The position numbers and the translations under genes are program-made. Below the pieces are notes generated by a model, which searched no databases, was not told the origin of the DNA, and worked only from the letters and a program-made list of their open reading frames with translations. A stretch of DNA of 64,000 bases from Alentia gelatinosa (lineage: Eukaryota; Annelida; Polychaeta; Phyllodocida; Polynoidae), in contig OX465588.1 of the NCBI GenBank assembly GCA_950022655.1, positions 26,273,525 to 26,337,524 of the forward strand, written 5' to 3'. This document shows, piece after piece, positions 1-33,100 of this stretch; position 1 is the stretch's first letter; every line of letters begins with the position of its first letter.

Positions 1-50
1 CCTCAATTACAGAACCTATATAGGACTACCTGACCATAGTTACAAAACGA

Positions 51-121
51 GATGATAATTTACGGTTTTGTACGGAACTCAGTTTAAATGCCTCGTTCCG
101 TACAAATTGTTAATTATCATC
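51..121. repeat. Foldback repeat with CCGTAC-rich surroundings
   Basis: Arms 51-78 and 95-121 are inverted copies (GATGATAATT...TACGGAAC against GTTCCGTAC...ATTATCATC) with a 16-base loop. The next 180 bases carry several more copies of the CCGTAC motif (around 220-270). Looks like the end of a non-autonomous inverted-repeat element. Confidence 0.6.
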
Positions 122-1582
122 GAGTAGGTCATCATATATTTACTATATAACCGAAATTGATTAAATGATTAACTTAATTTTGCTTTATAACTAATGTTTT
201 AATCGATGCGTATGGAGTAGTGTTCCGTATTGTGCCGTACAGAACAGTGTTCCGTACGGCATTTTTTACGTGATATGGCAAAACGGTACGTATTTACAGT
301 ATACGGCATGGATATATAGTATATTATTCATACTAAATGCCCTAGAAATTTAAGCACATGCACGGATGTACACCAATCTGTATATATGTCTAGTAATCAT
401 GTACCATTGCCTCCAGTACCAGAAATATAACTAGGTCGTGGCCGGCTTCTTTAATTGTGCACGGCCAAATTAGAATTGTTTGGAATGGACAGAGTCTTTT
501 TGGGGTGTTAGGGTATGCTAACCACGAATCTGCCTTTCGCAAAGAAATAGAAATCAACACTAAACGTTTTACATCACCAAATCAATGATGGCAGCTATAC
601 CGCTAACTGACTATGGTCATAATCTAAGGATTCAGTTACCAGAGACTATGACACCATGCACATAGTGCCAAATCGAGGTTTGTACATAGCATTCTTATCA
701 TGACTTTTCTGTTACATGTTCAATAACCAACTGAACCGAGACTTGATAGAAGAAAGAACTAGGTTTATAAGACAGTGACAAGGAGCCTGATGAACCTTGG
801 AGAGCAAACAGTTAACTATAAGGTACCGATCAGAATTGAAGCGACATAATGAACGATTTATGTGTACTACGGTGTGAGAACACAACTTTCATAAGTTGTA
901 TAAGGATGCAGTATAAGTATTCAATAATTTAGTGATTATTGAAGGATCAACAAGACAGCTTCGCCAAAAGGAAAGGGACAATTGCTGGCAACAGCTAAGA
1001 ACTTCTGGACCTTTATACTCTGATCCAATCAAAATGTCGTTAGAAACTAGTGTATAGCTGCAGAGTTAAATCGTTTATTCATATTAACCTGCAGGATAAA
1101 CAAATCAAATTGAAAAAAAAAGAATTATTTCAAAATACAAGATAGAACTTCCATTGAAGAGCTCTGTTAAAGAACAATAATAGAAAACATTCCACATGTC
1201 GGGTAAATCTGCTGTCTTCCATAATCACAAAAACCTGACATATGAATGTAGATGAATGTAATTTAGAGATTTACTTTAGCAATATAGAGGGCCTAAGACA
1301 TTGATCATATATGTGAAATCAAGAAAACACAGGACTGATACGTTTATCAAAATCCCTTGTGCAGATACCTGGATCTTTGGAATAAACTCCCTTGTGGTGT
1401 GTAGTTGCACCAAAAATGGCTACAAATGGCGGGGACCCAATCCAAATTTCGGGTGGATACCTGGAAAAGCAGCTACCACTGGAAACTCGAAATTCTTCTT
1501 GCAAGTCTGATCTTACTTCTAAAGAACAGGATTACTATCGTGCACTAACTAGTTGACTGTCTCTATCACCGACTGATATTTG

Positions 1583-1905
1583 CGTAAATTCCCTAAACAG
1601 TACCTGTTAGGTTTATCAAATCCAAGAAATCTAGTAGCAAGTAAATTATAAGGGCAAAAGTTAAGAGTATTTGAGAAAGGAAAAAAGAAGAAATGTGTTG
1701 TATTTGGGTGACAATACTGATAGATGTATAACGCCACGTAAATTCCCTAAACACTACCCGTTAGGTTTATCAAATTGAATAAATCTAGTAGCAAGTAAAT
1801 CATAAGGGCAATATCTGAGGCTAAATTTTAACCAGGGGAAAGGAGAAAAGAGAAAATGACTTTAGTATTCGGATGATGATATTGATAGCTGTAGAACGCC
1901 AATAA
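1583..1905. repeat. Diverged tandem duplication, unit about 154 bp
   Basis: CGTAAATTCCCTAAACA at 1583 recurs at 1737, followed in both by TTAGGTTTATCAAA and AATCTAGTAGCAAGTAAAT. Similarity then fades but resumes before ACGCCA in both units. Seen directly. Confidence 0.75.
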
Positions 1906-3443
1906 AAACCTATTGTTATATAACTCTGTATATTGGCAATATCGCGGTCCTTCCATGAACAGGCAGGTTATGAACTTCAATAAAAAATGTGTCCGGTGAC
2001 TACATTGCTAATATTGTCTGATAGGCCCAGTAATATAAATCTTATTACGGCCTACCATAGTTATTAGTAATAACGAGCATTTCTCATAACCACACATAGA
2101 TATTGGCGCACTATCGGATCAGCTTATTACACATATAACCACGTCCTCATTTGGATCGCATCCCATTTAATTCCACGACTTTCTAGACTGTCTCTGTTAT
2201 TGTCATCTGACCACAGTCCACACATGTAACCTCATGGAGGTGTTTGATGATTTAGGGTAAGAAATAAATCATATCGTGAGTCGGGTGTCGGTGAATAATT
2301 TGGACATAATCCTGGAGGCTGCAACGCTATCTTTCACTATTGCAATCCACATATACAGTACCCGGCCCTATTATGTCACACCTGATAGCCGCACCTGGGC
2401 CCACACACCCCAGGTCTTTGATCTCCGGCGCCTGCCGAGCCTGATCTCCTCGGCATACCACATGTATATATATTGCTTGCATTCATAAAGACTTAATTGA
2501 AGCCCTTTATCTAGTGTATTGGGACTTGTTTGGTGTTGAGGCTGCGTGTGGAGGAGAAAGTGGGAGATAAGGAGAAGGTTCATAACACCGTGTCGACCAC
2601 AGGCAGGCGTCAGTCCTACGTCCACTCTTGTGGACATCGCCGGGAGAGTGACCATCCAGGAGCAGGTTGAGGATCAAGGTGTGTGGCAACTTCATTTACT
2701 ACCTACCTGTATACCATCAACCTACCTACTTGCATGTATAGGTTGGATGGCATTGGTGGTTATATACATGAGCAACAGCTCGGGTCATATCATACAGAGA
2801 AGCAATGAATGGGCATTGCACCTCGGAAAATCCGTTACAATGCACTACTCCGGACCACGCGGCCGTATTTAGGTCTGGGATTATTGGACAATAGGCACGC
2901 GGTAAACGTACACTATTTTGTGCATAGAGGAGACAGTTTTGAGGTAGGAGAAACTTTTATCCATTTTTAACAATCCATGCTCGGATATCATGTTGTAGTC
3001 GATGCCATGGACCTACACGAATGGTTGAATCTCAATAGGTTTGAGCACCAAATAGGGTGATTCCATTTTTACAATATTTGACCGATCTACCCAAACCTGC
3101 TGGAATGCCTTCATATTTTGAATTGATCTGATGTTGCCGTTGATCTAGATCATGTTGTGGAACTTTTGAAAAAATATATCTGTCATCGTTTGATCAATGC
3201 ATCTGGGGTATAGGAGGAGATAAAGGTGAGATGTATCTGTATTGATCACATAATGAAAATATGATCTGGGATCTAGTGTTCTACTTTTAGGTGGATACTA
3301 AGTATTAGGACCTTTTATTTCTTTCTCAAACTTGGGTATTTCCTCCACTTAGCGTCAAAAGGCTCTCCCCTGACAGAAAAAGTATGTTCTCAACCTTCAA
3401 ATAAGTGTCAGATTCTGATATACAGATGTACACAATATCAACT

Positions 3444-3522
3444 GGTTTCAGATATAAACGGCTGTAATCTCCGAGTTCTAGAGTCTAGTCGGAGGAGATT
3501 ACGACCGCTTTCATTTGAAACC
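3444..3522. repeat. Imperfect 29-bp-arm foldback
   Basis: GGTTTCAGATATAAACGGCT...AATCTCC at 3444-3472 pairs with 3494-3522 around a 21-base loop, with a few mismatches. Could be a MITE remnant. Confidence 0.6.
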
Positions 3523-3868
3523 TGTTTATATTCTATTCATTATTCAGCATTGCCGATTTGGATCGTCAGAGAAAAGGCTAAATTACCGCCGATCTTCTCA
3601 CGTACACAAGGGACTTTTTTTCCCCATAATCTCTGTGTATGGCGGCGATTTCGATCACCCGTAATCTCCGCCCGGTGAATTACCCAGTCTCTAGAGCTTT
3701 AGTATGGAGACTACGTAATCGGTGGATAACAAAGATATTGACTATATGTGATGAGATATGCCTCATTCCTGGGAATCTGTCGATACTGTTCTATGAGCCT
3801 TCCTCTGCACAAGCAATTAAGAAGAGATTTGGTCATGAGTAAACCCTAAGATACTAAGGTCAATGCTC

Positions 3869-3910
3869 TCTCTCTCTCTCTCTCTCTCTCCCTCTCTTTT
3901 TTCTCTCTCT
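3869..3910. repeat. CT microsatellite
   Basis: A run of (CT)n broken by CC and TTTTTT, directly visible. Confidence 0.9.
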
Positions 3911-4874
3911 CTTCTGGAGGTATTGCTTTTGATACTCTCTTCTCATATAGAGGCAAACATTACACATGGATCATGAGAGCTATGTCCTATGATTTTTAAA
4001 AGGGTAGGGGATGAATCTACAATACATATGGAAGGTAGATCAGCATTGAAGACCCAATCTAATCTCCAGTATAGATAAAAACCTTAAAAGGGAAGGTATA
4101 TCGGTGAGTATTGAAACCAAATAACATTGACTAGCAGTTCATTGACGGCAACAATGAAATACCCTTAGAAATAATTGATATAAAGACGTTTCATGGGGTC
4201 ATCCAGATCACAGTATTTATAGACAACAATCGATGGTTTTGAAGACAGGCAGCCATAAACCACGAAAGGTTGAGGTAATACACGAGCGCTAGTTGTCAAC
4301 CTCGAATGGTGCACAGACACGCCTGTATAAAAAGCCATCGTTTCTCGTATTCACTGTCCATCTTTTTCAATAAATGAAACCCAGCAATTGCCATATTAAA
4401 GGTTATATAAATAGGGACGCCTTATTTGCAATATAGCACAAAGGGACTATTTTCCCGTATGCAATAGCTTTGATGCCATATACCACAGATGTGTAACTGT
4501 ATACAATGGTTTTTATATAATGGTTAGTGGTTTACTGAGTCCCTCTACATTCTCAATGATTTCGTATACATAGATAATAAACTGACATATAAGAACCTCA
4601 TACTAAGATACCAGGGATGGTTTTTGCATTTGTGTCCTGGGACTCCCTAATCACGAAGAAGTAGTAAAGTGGCGATGAATGCATAGAAATGTTGCCTCTG
4701 CTGGATAAATGACATACAAAGTACTGAAATGTTTACTTACGTGCTCCCTTTATGGTAACTATCATTGTGAGCACAGTTCAATCGGGCGAGTTTCCCATAA
4801 GATTGATCTTTGCAATGGTAATTTTACTACATTTGATGTTTATATTTCTATCTAGAGCCTCACAAGAAGGCAGG

Positions 4875-24796
<19,922 letters not shown>

Positions 24797-24812
24797 TTTC
24801 GTCCAATATAGA

Positions 24813-25140
24813 CCCGTTTCCATTTGCCGATTTCCCGTCACCGATCTACAGTCAGGAACCGACAGACTTTCGGCACTGCTGACCCAAAATCAGTCACTGG
24901 AAACACCAAGCTCATGAAATGACTCATGCCTTTTTCTGCTTAGATTATACAATGTGGCACCACCGACGGATGTATTTCAGTTATTTATGTTAGAAGGTCA
25001 CTAGTGGAAGCTTGGTCACTGAGTGAAAACTAATACCTTCACCGAGTTTTCGACACCGACACACAGTCGGTGGCACCGCCAACATACTTTCTGGGTAACT
25101 GAAAACATTTCCGCCGTTTTCGTTGGCCAATGGAAACGGG
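24813..25140. mobile_element. 328-bp TIR element in the 3'UTR region of the ABCB1-like gene
   Basis: CCCGTTTCCATTTGCC at 24813-24828 is inverted at 25125-25140 with one mismatch. The left end sits only 16 bases after the stop codon, so most of the early 3'UTR would be element-derived. Inner parts (CAGTCACTGG...GGTCACTGAGTG) are also partly inverted. Confidence 0.6.
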
Positions 25141-25221
25141 CCTGATCGTTTACTCAATGAAATAACATGTTTTTTTATATCGTTACTGTAAATCTACTTT
25201 CTACAGTCGGTTCTATGGTTA

Positions 25222-25648
25222 AATAAAATATCGATAGAGGGCGAGTAGGAATTAGGTAAAGATTTTAATGTTCAAAAATATATTTATAAAAGCCCTCGAT
25301 ATGCTAGTTAATAGAAAATACTCCACCAATTTCTATATATTTAAGGTTGTGCTTTGTACATACTCCTGGGGAAAAAATCAATGCTGTTTTGTTATTTCCC
25401 GTGCTTCCTTCATCATTTTCAAATAGTATAAGTTATGGAAGGAAAAAACACTAGAGTTATCGTGATTATCAAAAAAACTTCTATTTATGATTTACTAAAT
25501 TATATATAACTCAAGAATATAACCTTAAAAAGATAGGTTATGACTGGAGTAGAATGGCCGAAGAAATGTGATTAATGTTGCATACATTATGTACAATCTC
25601 AAGTTTGGTTTATTTTTTTATGCATGTCAGCCCTTGAAAATGAATAAA
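25222..25648 (+). promoter_or_regulatory. Candidate polyadenylation signals for the ABCB1-like gene
   Basis: AATAAA occurs at 25222-25227 and again at 25643-25648, about 430 and 850 bases after the stop. Either could serve as the poly(A) signal. The sequence is AT-rich, so chance matches are possible. Confidence 0.35.
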
Positions 25649-26440
25649 TATCATATTTCAATTAAAAAAGTCTTCCTCTTACGTTAAATTCCATTTCTTA
25701 ACACCACGTAAATAGAATAGTTATGTGCATAAACATCATCTTATACAGCGCCAAGATGGTATAATCCAGGTAATACAGTACACTTATCTAAGTACATGTA
25801 CGTTGTAGCAGAGTGATTGCATTCTTCATATAATCTTTGTAACTCTTTTTAATTCGTTAAAAACGTTGGAGTTGCTCTTGTTATGGGTGATAGCCCATTC
25901 TATAATTTATGGCCGTATTATTCAATACTCTGCATATACATGACGTGATTCGGCATTTTGACATATAGCATAGGTGCGTCATGGCCTTTTGCTGGTAATA
26001 TTCTTTGATCTAAATACATCGGCCTTTGGGCTTGCAAGTATAGCCGGATTGATAGATGGTAATTGAAAACATATTGACCGATTATGATTGACCAATACCA
26101 ACCAATTTGTACACACTAACTGATACTGACTGACCCATATCAACCAAATTATCTATATCTATCTGATCACTTAGCTTTTATTCAATAGCAAATTCAGATA
26201 ATTCAAGATAATATATTGCACTGGAGTATGTCCATATATCCATGCACATACCACAATATGGAAACCATTGAGCTGACACAAGCGTCTGTGACACAGAACG
26301 GTGCACCAGCCCACTGGGCACCATGCTGCGGAATGTCCTTCACCTCATAGATGCACAGAGATGCTGGGTATCCACAGCCTCATCAATAATGCATGAATAA
26401 TTGGAAGTGGCCTTGACACAACGACTGGGTGTGACCATAC

Positions 26441-26658
26441 CACCCCTCTCATAAGAGCTCACACTCTCTAAGTGGTATTCTGTATTCCAGTCAAAATAAA
26501 GCCACTAGGGCACCAAGTACACAGTATTCCCGCTAGGTAGCATAGGTGGATTCTCAAGGCTCTAAGCCTAGTTCATTAGGAATTCTTCTCCCATAGAGCG
26601 TAGTGAGAACCTTGTACAGAATAGCACTTAGAGAGTGTGAGATCTTATGAGAGGGGTG
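26441..26658. repeat. Foldback with 44-bp arms and 130-base loop
   Basis: 26441-26484 and 26615-26658 are inverted copies with two mismatches in 44 (ends CACCCCTCTCATAAGA and TCTTATGAGAGGGGTG). Looks like a young MITE or snap-back element. Confidence 0.85.
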
Positions 26659-29469
26659 CATGATACAGACTCATTAGTAGGCATGAGCAGTGGCCTTTGT
26701 CCAGTGATACACAGTAACCACCCAACACAGGGCTGGGGGGATGCACTCTCACTATCCTTGACCTTGAAGGGGGCAGGGAAAGTGTGCCACAGGGATAGAC
26801 ATGTCATTTGGGACAGGGACCTTGACAGTGTACCAACCTTGACATTATAATTTATTCAGCCATGATGTTGTAATGTATTCAAACTGGAGAATTCCTATAC
26901 AAACAAGCAGCAGCCCTAGTTCAGGGTTCTTCTATCTGAGTTTATGAGAGGAGTGTTTGTCTGCATACCAAATAAAAAGGAACATGCTGCAAGTACCTTT
27001 CTTCCAGATCTTTCTGTGAAGGGCTCATACAGTCAAGACATATTCTACCACTTACAACCTACCTATATTCAGCTGTTGCTTTCTAGTGACAACTTAATCC
27101 TCGATTCCAGGGACTGCTGGTAACCATCCACAATCCAGTAGATATCTCACTGTGATACATTCCAGGACTATTCCAGGTACAGTAGACTGAGGCTAGCTCA
27201 TCCCCATGGCAACACTTAGGACATTTACGTTTTTATATATTTATTTCACCTACATAAAAATGTAACAGTCTCCCAAACATTCTACCTTTAGACATACACT
27301 ATGAGTATATAGGTGCATAGGTTTCGTGTACATACATCCATTTTATCCATGTCTGTGTTTGACACCATTGTTTAGATAATTGGAGTAGACGTGCGATCGC
27401 TTGTGGCGACTGCTGACCAGTATTTACCAGGAGTTCTCTGAATCAGACCGGGCCCAGGGCTATAAGCATGACCAAGCTGTGCGCACTTTTATCAATTGAG
27501 TTTCTCAGTTTTGTGAACTCTCTCACCCAATAATATGCTTGTATATTTGCCCGTCTCAGGCAGGACATTTGTGGGACTAAACGGGAAAAGTTTTGTTTCC
27601 AAGTTTGGAATGAACTGGGGCGCCTGTAACTTCTTACCTGTAAGGCTTTCTGCCATAGCAGGTTTTCAAACCCTTGCATCAACAAAAAAAATGTTCTGTT
27701 GCATCTAAATATTCGCTCCTACTGGTGTGCTAGAGGAGATGCAATGAGGAATGTCACTTATAATGACTATGGTCTAATCAATATTGTGACTAGAAAAAAG
27801 AATTTGGAATATATTCTTATCTAAATGAAGGAGACAAATAACCATATAAAGACATGCATTTATAACATATATTCTAAATATCAAAGTGAGCAATTACATA
27901 ACAATTCTGAACAACATTCAATCACATTCACTACTGTGAAGTTAATATGATATAGAATCCTCTTGATTGCTGTTCACAGCTGTAATCACAGTATATCGGT
28001 CCTCCTGATACTCCTTGCAGTAGATGACCAATGTATCTTTAACTTGGGGATGAAAACGATCCATAAGCAGCGAGGAAGGATGTGATGGTACCAGTCATCA
28101 GTCCAGAATTCAACCACAATCCATGTTTCCCCCAGTTCTGGGATAATGTTTCATACCTTCTAGAGAGGTCATAACCTCAGTATGGGCCTCTGTTCTTGTA
28201 TAGTCCGGAAGAAAGAGTGACTGAGGTGTGTGAGGCTGCCTGCTGATATATATATTCTCAGGAGGGAAGTACAAATGAAGAAAGGGGACAGTTGAACTGT
28301 AGGGGGTGTGCCTACATGTTAGTAAGAACTCTATGTTACTCACAATACCATGTCACAGAAAGCATTAATTAGTGTCTGCAATATTGGACACTTTGCGAAT
28401 CAACCTTTTATACAAGCCTACTGAAGGACAGCCATGGACTTCTTTGGGTACATTGTTCTATAACTACATGCTGTCATAGAACAGAGTATTTTTGAAGAAG
28501 GTGGTACTCGGGCGTCTAAGTTTGACTAATCTCTTATAAATAATGTATGTTGAATAGCTCCAGCAGATTCTCACATTAAAATTAGCTTCACACACCTCCG
28601 CCAGCATGCACGTAGCTGGACATGACAATGTTCATGTGACTGGTTCACCGATAGTTCTACAAGCAATGCATGCATGCGGATTTGCAGAGTACGGTTTTGT
28701 AGTTGGTGTAGTTCCCCTGCGGTGCCATAGAGGTTCCACACATATAATAGCTGGTGTGATCTAACAGTGGTGCAAACATTGTTTTAATATATCACCATAC
28801 TTATACTTTCATATATATATATATCATGCTACGAACCTTTGATAATTGAAACAGACGTTGATTCACCTATTTTATATAATTATTCACTGCTATGTCCCTC
28901 TGAATTTAACTGCTCAGGATTCACCCCTAGGTAATTAAATGAATCACGCAAAAATATCAAATATGTACCTATTGAGATGTTCATTTTTTTTAATGAGCAA
29001 TGGTCTCTTTTATTGACCATGCAATTACAAATTACATTAAGTTTCATTGTTTCCTTAAGCAAATATGATATAATCAATAAACATGTGAACTCTGCACCTT
29101 GACCAGTTGTATATCCATAATACTCCATGTGTAATTGCCACATTGAACAAAAGAATATTTAGTGTCTTATCTTTTGAAATCATAGTACACATCTAATAAA
29201 GAAAAAAGTCTACCTGATTCACACAGAGTTGTAAGCTATAATCATCACCTTAAGCAATATCTTCTTGAACAAAAGTTTACTATATCCTCTAATTTAAGCA
29301 AAGGCTCTCTTTTTTTGTAAACGTGTACCTGGACAGGCATGTTGAGATGTTCTTCTTGGTTGTAATTACAGTGTTTAAGTTGAGCAGCTGAGACAAATAC
29401 ACATATTTTACTTCTCTTACTATTGATTAGCACTCTATCATCAGTAGACTATTTAACTAGCTTGTTTGG

Positions 29470-30080
29470 ATCAGCATGAAACCTATTCATTATTCTATCA
29501 AAACTAACGTTACTGTATAGTACGAGATCACCAGCGCACAACAAGCGCCCACTAGAAAAATTTAAATCCATCAATAAAAGTTAAGACAGTTAAATAATAA
29601 GGGATTTAAGAGTCTTCCCTGGGGAACCCCTCCTGAAACCATAGGATGTCTGGGTGCAGTCGATCAAAGTATGATGTACTCCATTCCATAGTTAACTGCT
29701 AAAACATCTTATCAAATTCTGAGACAGGTCAAAACCTTTTAGCATTTTTTGTCGCAGGTCGTGATTTACTCAGACAAATGCTTTCCTGTAATCAACCGAA
29801 TATGCAAGCGCTTATTCGAGCTGAATTTTAGAGCGGTGTACAATGTTTGAACTAAATGACTATAGTTGCATAAGCAGTTCCGCACAATAGACAGATTCCA
29901 TATTGATCTATGTTCAGTAGGTGATTAGTCTCTCGGTGACTTGTTACAATTGTATGCATTACTCTTTCTAATAGTTGTCCAGGAAAGGACAGAAGCGAGA
30001 TGAGTCTTTAGCCTCCAGGTGAGATCGAAGTTTTCTCGTTTGGAATTGGGACAATTTCAAGCGAGGCCCACGCTTGTGAA
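29470..30080 (-). mobile_element. Decayed non-LTR retrotransposon reverse transcriptase
   Basis: Minus-strand translation, with stops and frame breaks, gives an RT-like order: EIVPIPNEK, then RLISLL and LLERVM, then AYSVDYRKAFV (the YxDxxKAF catalytic region), LIRCFSS, and a GVPQG-like stretch coded by GGGGTTCCCCAGGG around 29620. This is the layout of LINE reverse transcriptases (Jockey/CR1-like). Broken by several stops, so not active. Its 5' part lies about 100 bases after the stop of the secreted-protein gene. Confidence 0.7.
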
Positions 30081-30187
30081 AAATAGCTTTGTCTGTGGAA
30101 GTTTGAAATAAATGTCTCATATGAGCGAAGGCTAGCCTACTAGAGGAACCTTGTCACAGAGAGATTAAAATTTCTGAAGAACTCTTT

Positions 30188-33100
30188 TCACCTTATCAGA
30201 TCAGAACATGGGTCACCCGATAAAATTCTCAAAATAATGTTGGCCCAATCCACCAGAGGGCGCGACGTCTCCTTTCCCAGAAGTGTTTCAAGACGTTTTT
30301 TCTCAACGATATCCTTTTTATTTGTTTTCAGATGTTCGATTCTTTTACTGTAGAGATCACGAATTTGTGACCACCGCTTGAGATGATCTGTGTCCCTGGA
30401 CCGATATTTATCCGATATATTTTCATAAATTTTGTCAACAAGTTTCCCGATGGAAGTGACAATCTGTCCGTTGTTTTTGGATGCCTGGTGCCCTACATTT
30501 TTGATACCGGAAAAAGACTGAAGTTGGTCAAAATCATATTTTCTAATATTTTCTAAAGGTGGACTGTGATTCTTGATCATTTCTGTCTTGTCTGGTAGTG
30601 ACATTAAAATTAAAGGATATACTCTTCCGTCCTCTACTAGCCGCAGTTCATGAATGGGTTTTAGCAATTCTTCAATAATACCATCTTTCTTACCATTCAT
30701 TGTAGAGGTTTCGTCAATTTCATTGTTGTCATGATTTTCAGCTCCTTGTCCTCCTGATGATATTGGTGAAGCAATCTTATTTAAGCTCTTGATTTTAGCC
30801 CTATTGCTCTGTATATGTTCTTCTATGTCATGAGGTTTTCCTCTATTACGTTTCACTTGAAATATTTTTGCCATTGTCGTAGGATCAAGATGCTTATCGC
30901 CTTCGTCTCCTTCTCCTGGCGAAACAAATAAGGCATTTTCTACTAAGAATTCAATGTTTGCAGAAGCTTCTGTTTCCAAGCGTTGTGTAACATCTGGCCC
31001 AGGATTGCCTGGGTACTTCACAGTGGGGTTTATTATTTCTCGTTGTGCTGAAGTGGCATCTGGATTAGTTGACTTTGATTGGAATGCCACTGTATGCAGA
31101 ATTCCTGAGGGACCAGAATCACCCATGCTTCTTACACCCAGAGTGGTGAGTTTTACCTCACCAGCTGACAATTCAGAAGGCATTGAACCAGCACTTTCAA
31201 TACTATTCCTCTGGGATGTTTGTAATTGCGTGCGAATCTTGGGAGATTTCAGACGTCCCTTTAGGACAGGATTAGGATGTGCTACCGTTCTGCCTGAGAG
31301 AATAGATTCCCTTTCATTGGGCCTTGTGTAAGGTGCGACCGACCGCAAGCCTTTTATTAATTTTGTGGACAATCCGTTCAATGATACCCTAGTGGTCTTC
31401 GTTGGATATATCATCTCAATGGGATTTATTTTTTGAGTCACTGTCATTTGGTTAGTTATGGACTCAGTTGCAATTGATGAAGTCTCTCTTAATGTGTCCG
31501 GGTTTCCCCGTAGGTCCTGTTCTGTGTCTCTGTTCGCCTCTTGAGGTACAGAATTGTCTTTCTTACTATTAGAAATAACACCAAACCTTTCTAAATTCTT
31601 CCTGTATACGTGCGTTAGTTTCTCTGCTATATATTGCAACCTATCTGTAAAGCTCAACAACTGTTTTCTACGAAGGGTTTTATTTCCCCTCGTCTGCTCT
31701 CTTAGTAGGTGTGATGGTTGGCCTGTAACCATGCCCGCCTTATCCCCAACCAGAGTGTCATCCATTCTCTGGCCATTCGCCGGTGCACCATTTGAGTGCT
31801 GAGAGTATGGTGGGGATCGAGTGATCGACGTCGTAGAAGCAAATGGTAGACTATATGTTGGAGATGAAATCTTTGGCCATTGGTGGAACAGACCTTTGAT
31901 ATCAGATTCAGCATATTTGATCGTTAACTCAGTCGTCATCGAGGAACGAATTGGGGGTTTAATCTGTATATTAGATGACCGTTTATTTGAATCATATGGT
32001 GGCTCTGTCCGTTTCTCTCCCAGCACAAACTGTTTGTCCTTTAATGTCCATTGGGTGTAACTGCTCATGTCAAGTCGAAGGGGAAAGTCAGTGGAAGGTG
32101 CTGTACTTTGGCGATAGGAAACTGAAGGTAACTCATTAAATTGAATGCCATGGGATGGTGGTTGTCTATGCATGTCTCGTGGTGTTTGTCTGCTCGGAGG
32201 GGCAGCTTCTGTCGCGGGACGGATGTGGCTGGTAGCAGGGGTGACACTTGGAAAAGCGTCCCCTAAGCCGTCTATCGGCGTGGTATAGGATGCAGTTGGA
32301 CTCAAAGCACTGCCTGTTTCAGGGGACTGTGAAACCCCTGGACCTTCAGGGCTTTGTAAGATATCCCACTTATCTATAGGCATAATCCTATCAGATGTGA
32401 AATCCGATGCTTTATCTGAAAACGTCGATTCCATGGTCATTCTAGTAGATACAGGAGCGGCAGCTCTTGCTACATTTTCAGCTCTTGCTTGTGCCTGGAT
32501 TCCTGATCTTGACAAGGATAACAGGGAGAGGAGATAAGCTGTGTTGGCAGCATCCATCATGCCTGGCAGAGCTGGAGGGCGACGTACAGATAAATGAATC
32601 TTGTTGTGAACATGCGTAGCTCTCGTGGGTGGGACAGATCTCTCAAAGCTATCAAAGTACTCATATGAATCCTTATTTGAATTCTCCTGTAATTCTTCAT
32701 ATGAATCCTTTTCAGAATAGTCCTCTTCAAAACTGCTCTCCCTCGATTCAGATAAAGGGTACATACTCGAAGAAAATGAAACTATGACCTTTGCCTTCAC
32801 TGGGATATTTGGATGAGTATTTTCGGTCTGTCGGAGATTTGGGTGGTGGGGAAATCTTTGTTGGAAATCCGTAGGTTGATGCGGAAGTCCATAGTGTGAA
32901 GGGTATCCCTGGTTCCTCATTTGATTTTCTCGTAGATAACGTCTTGGATATACCATCCCACCGGCCTCAACAGGATAACCCATTGGTTGAGAGTGTGACA
33001 GAATAGCTTCCGGGAAGTGCATTCCAGGAGGGTACCTCTGTGCAGAGGTTCTGACACTGTGGGTATTCCATGTATGGCCTTGTTGTTGCCACGACTGTTG

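Larger units (their letters stand above)
1..4855. other. Upstream flank of the ABCB1-like gene: no recognisable coding exon
   Basis: Only short, composition-type open frames occur here and none matches a family I know. The stretch holds the foldback at 51-121, a diverged tandem duplication at 1583-1905, a foldback at 3444-3522 and a CT microsatellite at about 3869-3910. It should also contain the promoter and a non-coding first exon of the transporter, because exon 1 appears to start at a splice acceptor. I could not place a promoter. Confidence 0.6.
25150..29450. other. Intergenic stretch between the ABCB1-like gene and the secreted-protein gene
   Basis: No coding exon recognised on either strand. 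Contains the poly(A) candidates at 25222 and 25643 and the strong foldback at 26441-26658. The rest is AT-rich sequence in which I see no further structure. Confidence 0.6.

Noticed and set aside
2546..2872. 108-codon plus-strand frame upstream of the transporter
   Set aside because: No domain and no plausible exon borders in frame. Its GC-richer start might be non-coding 5'UTR, which I could not prove.
30954..31331. 125-codon plus-strand frame
   Set aside because: Lies wholly inside the secreted-protein exon on the other strand; a shadow.
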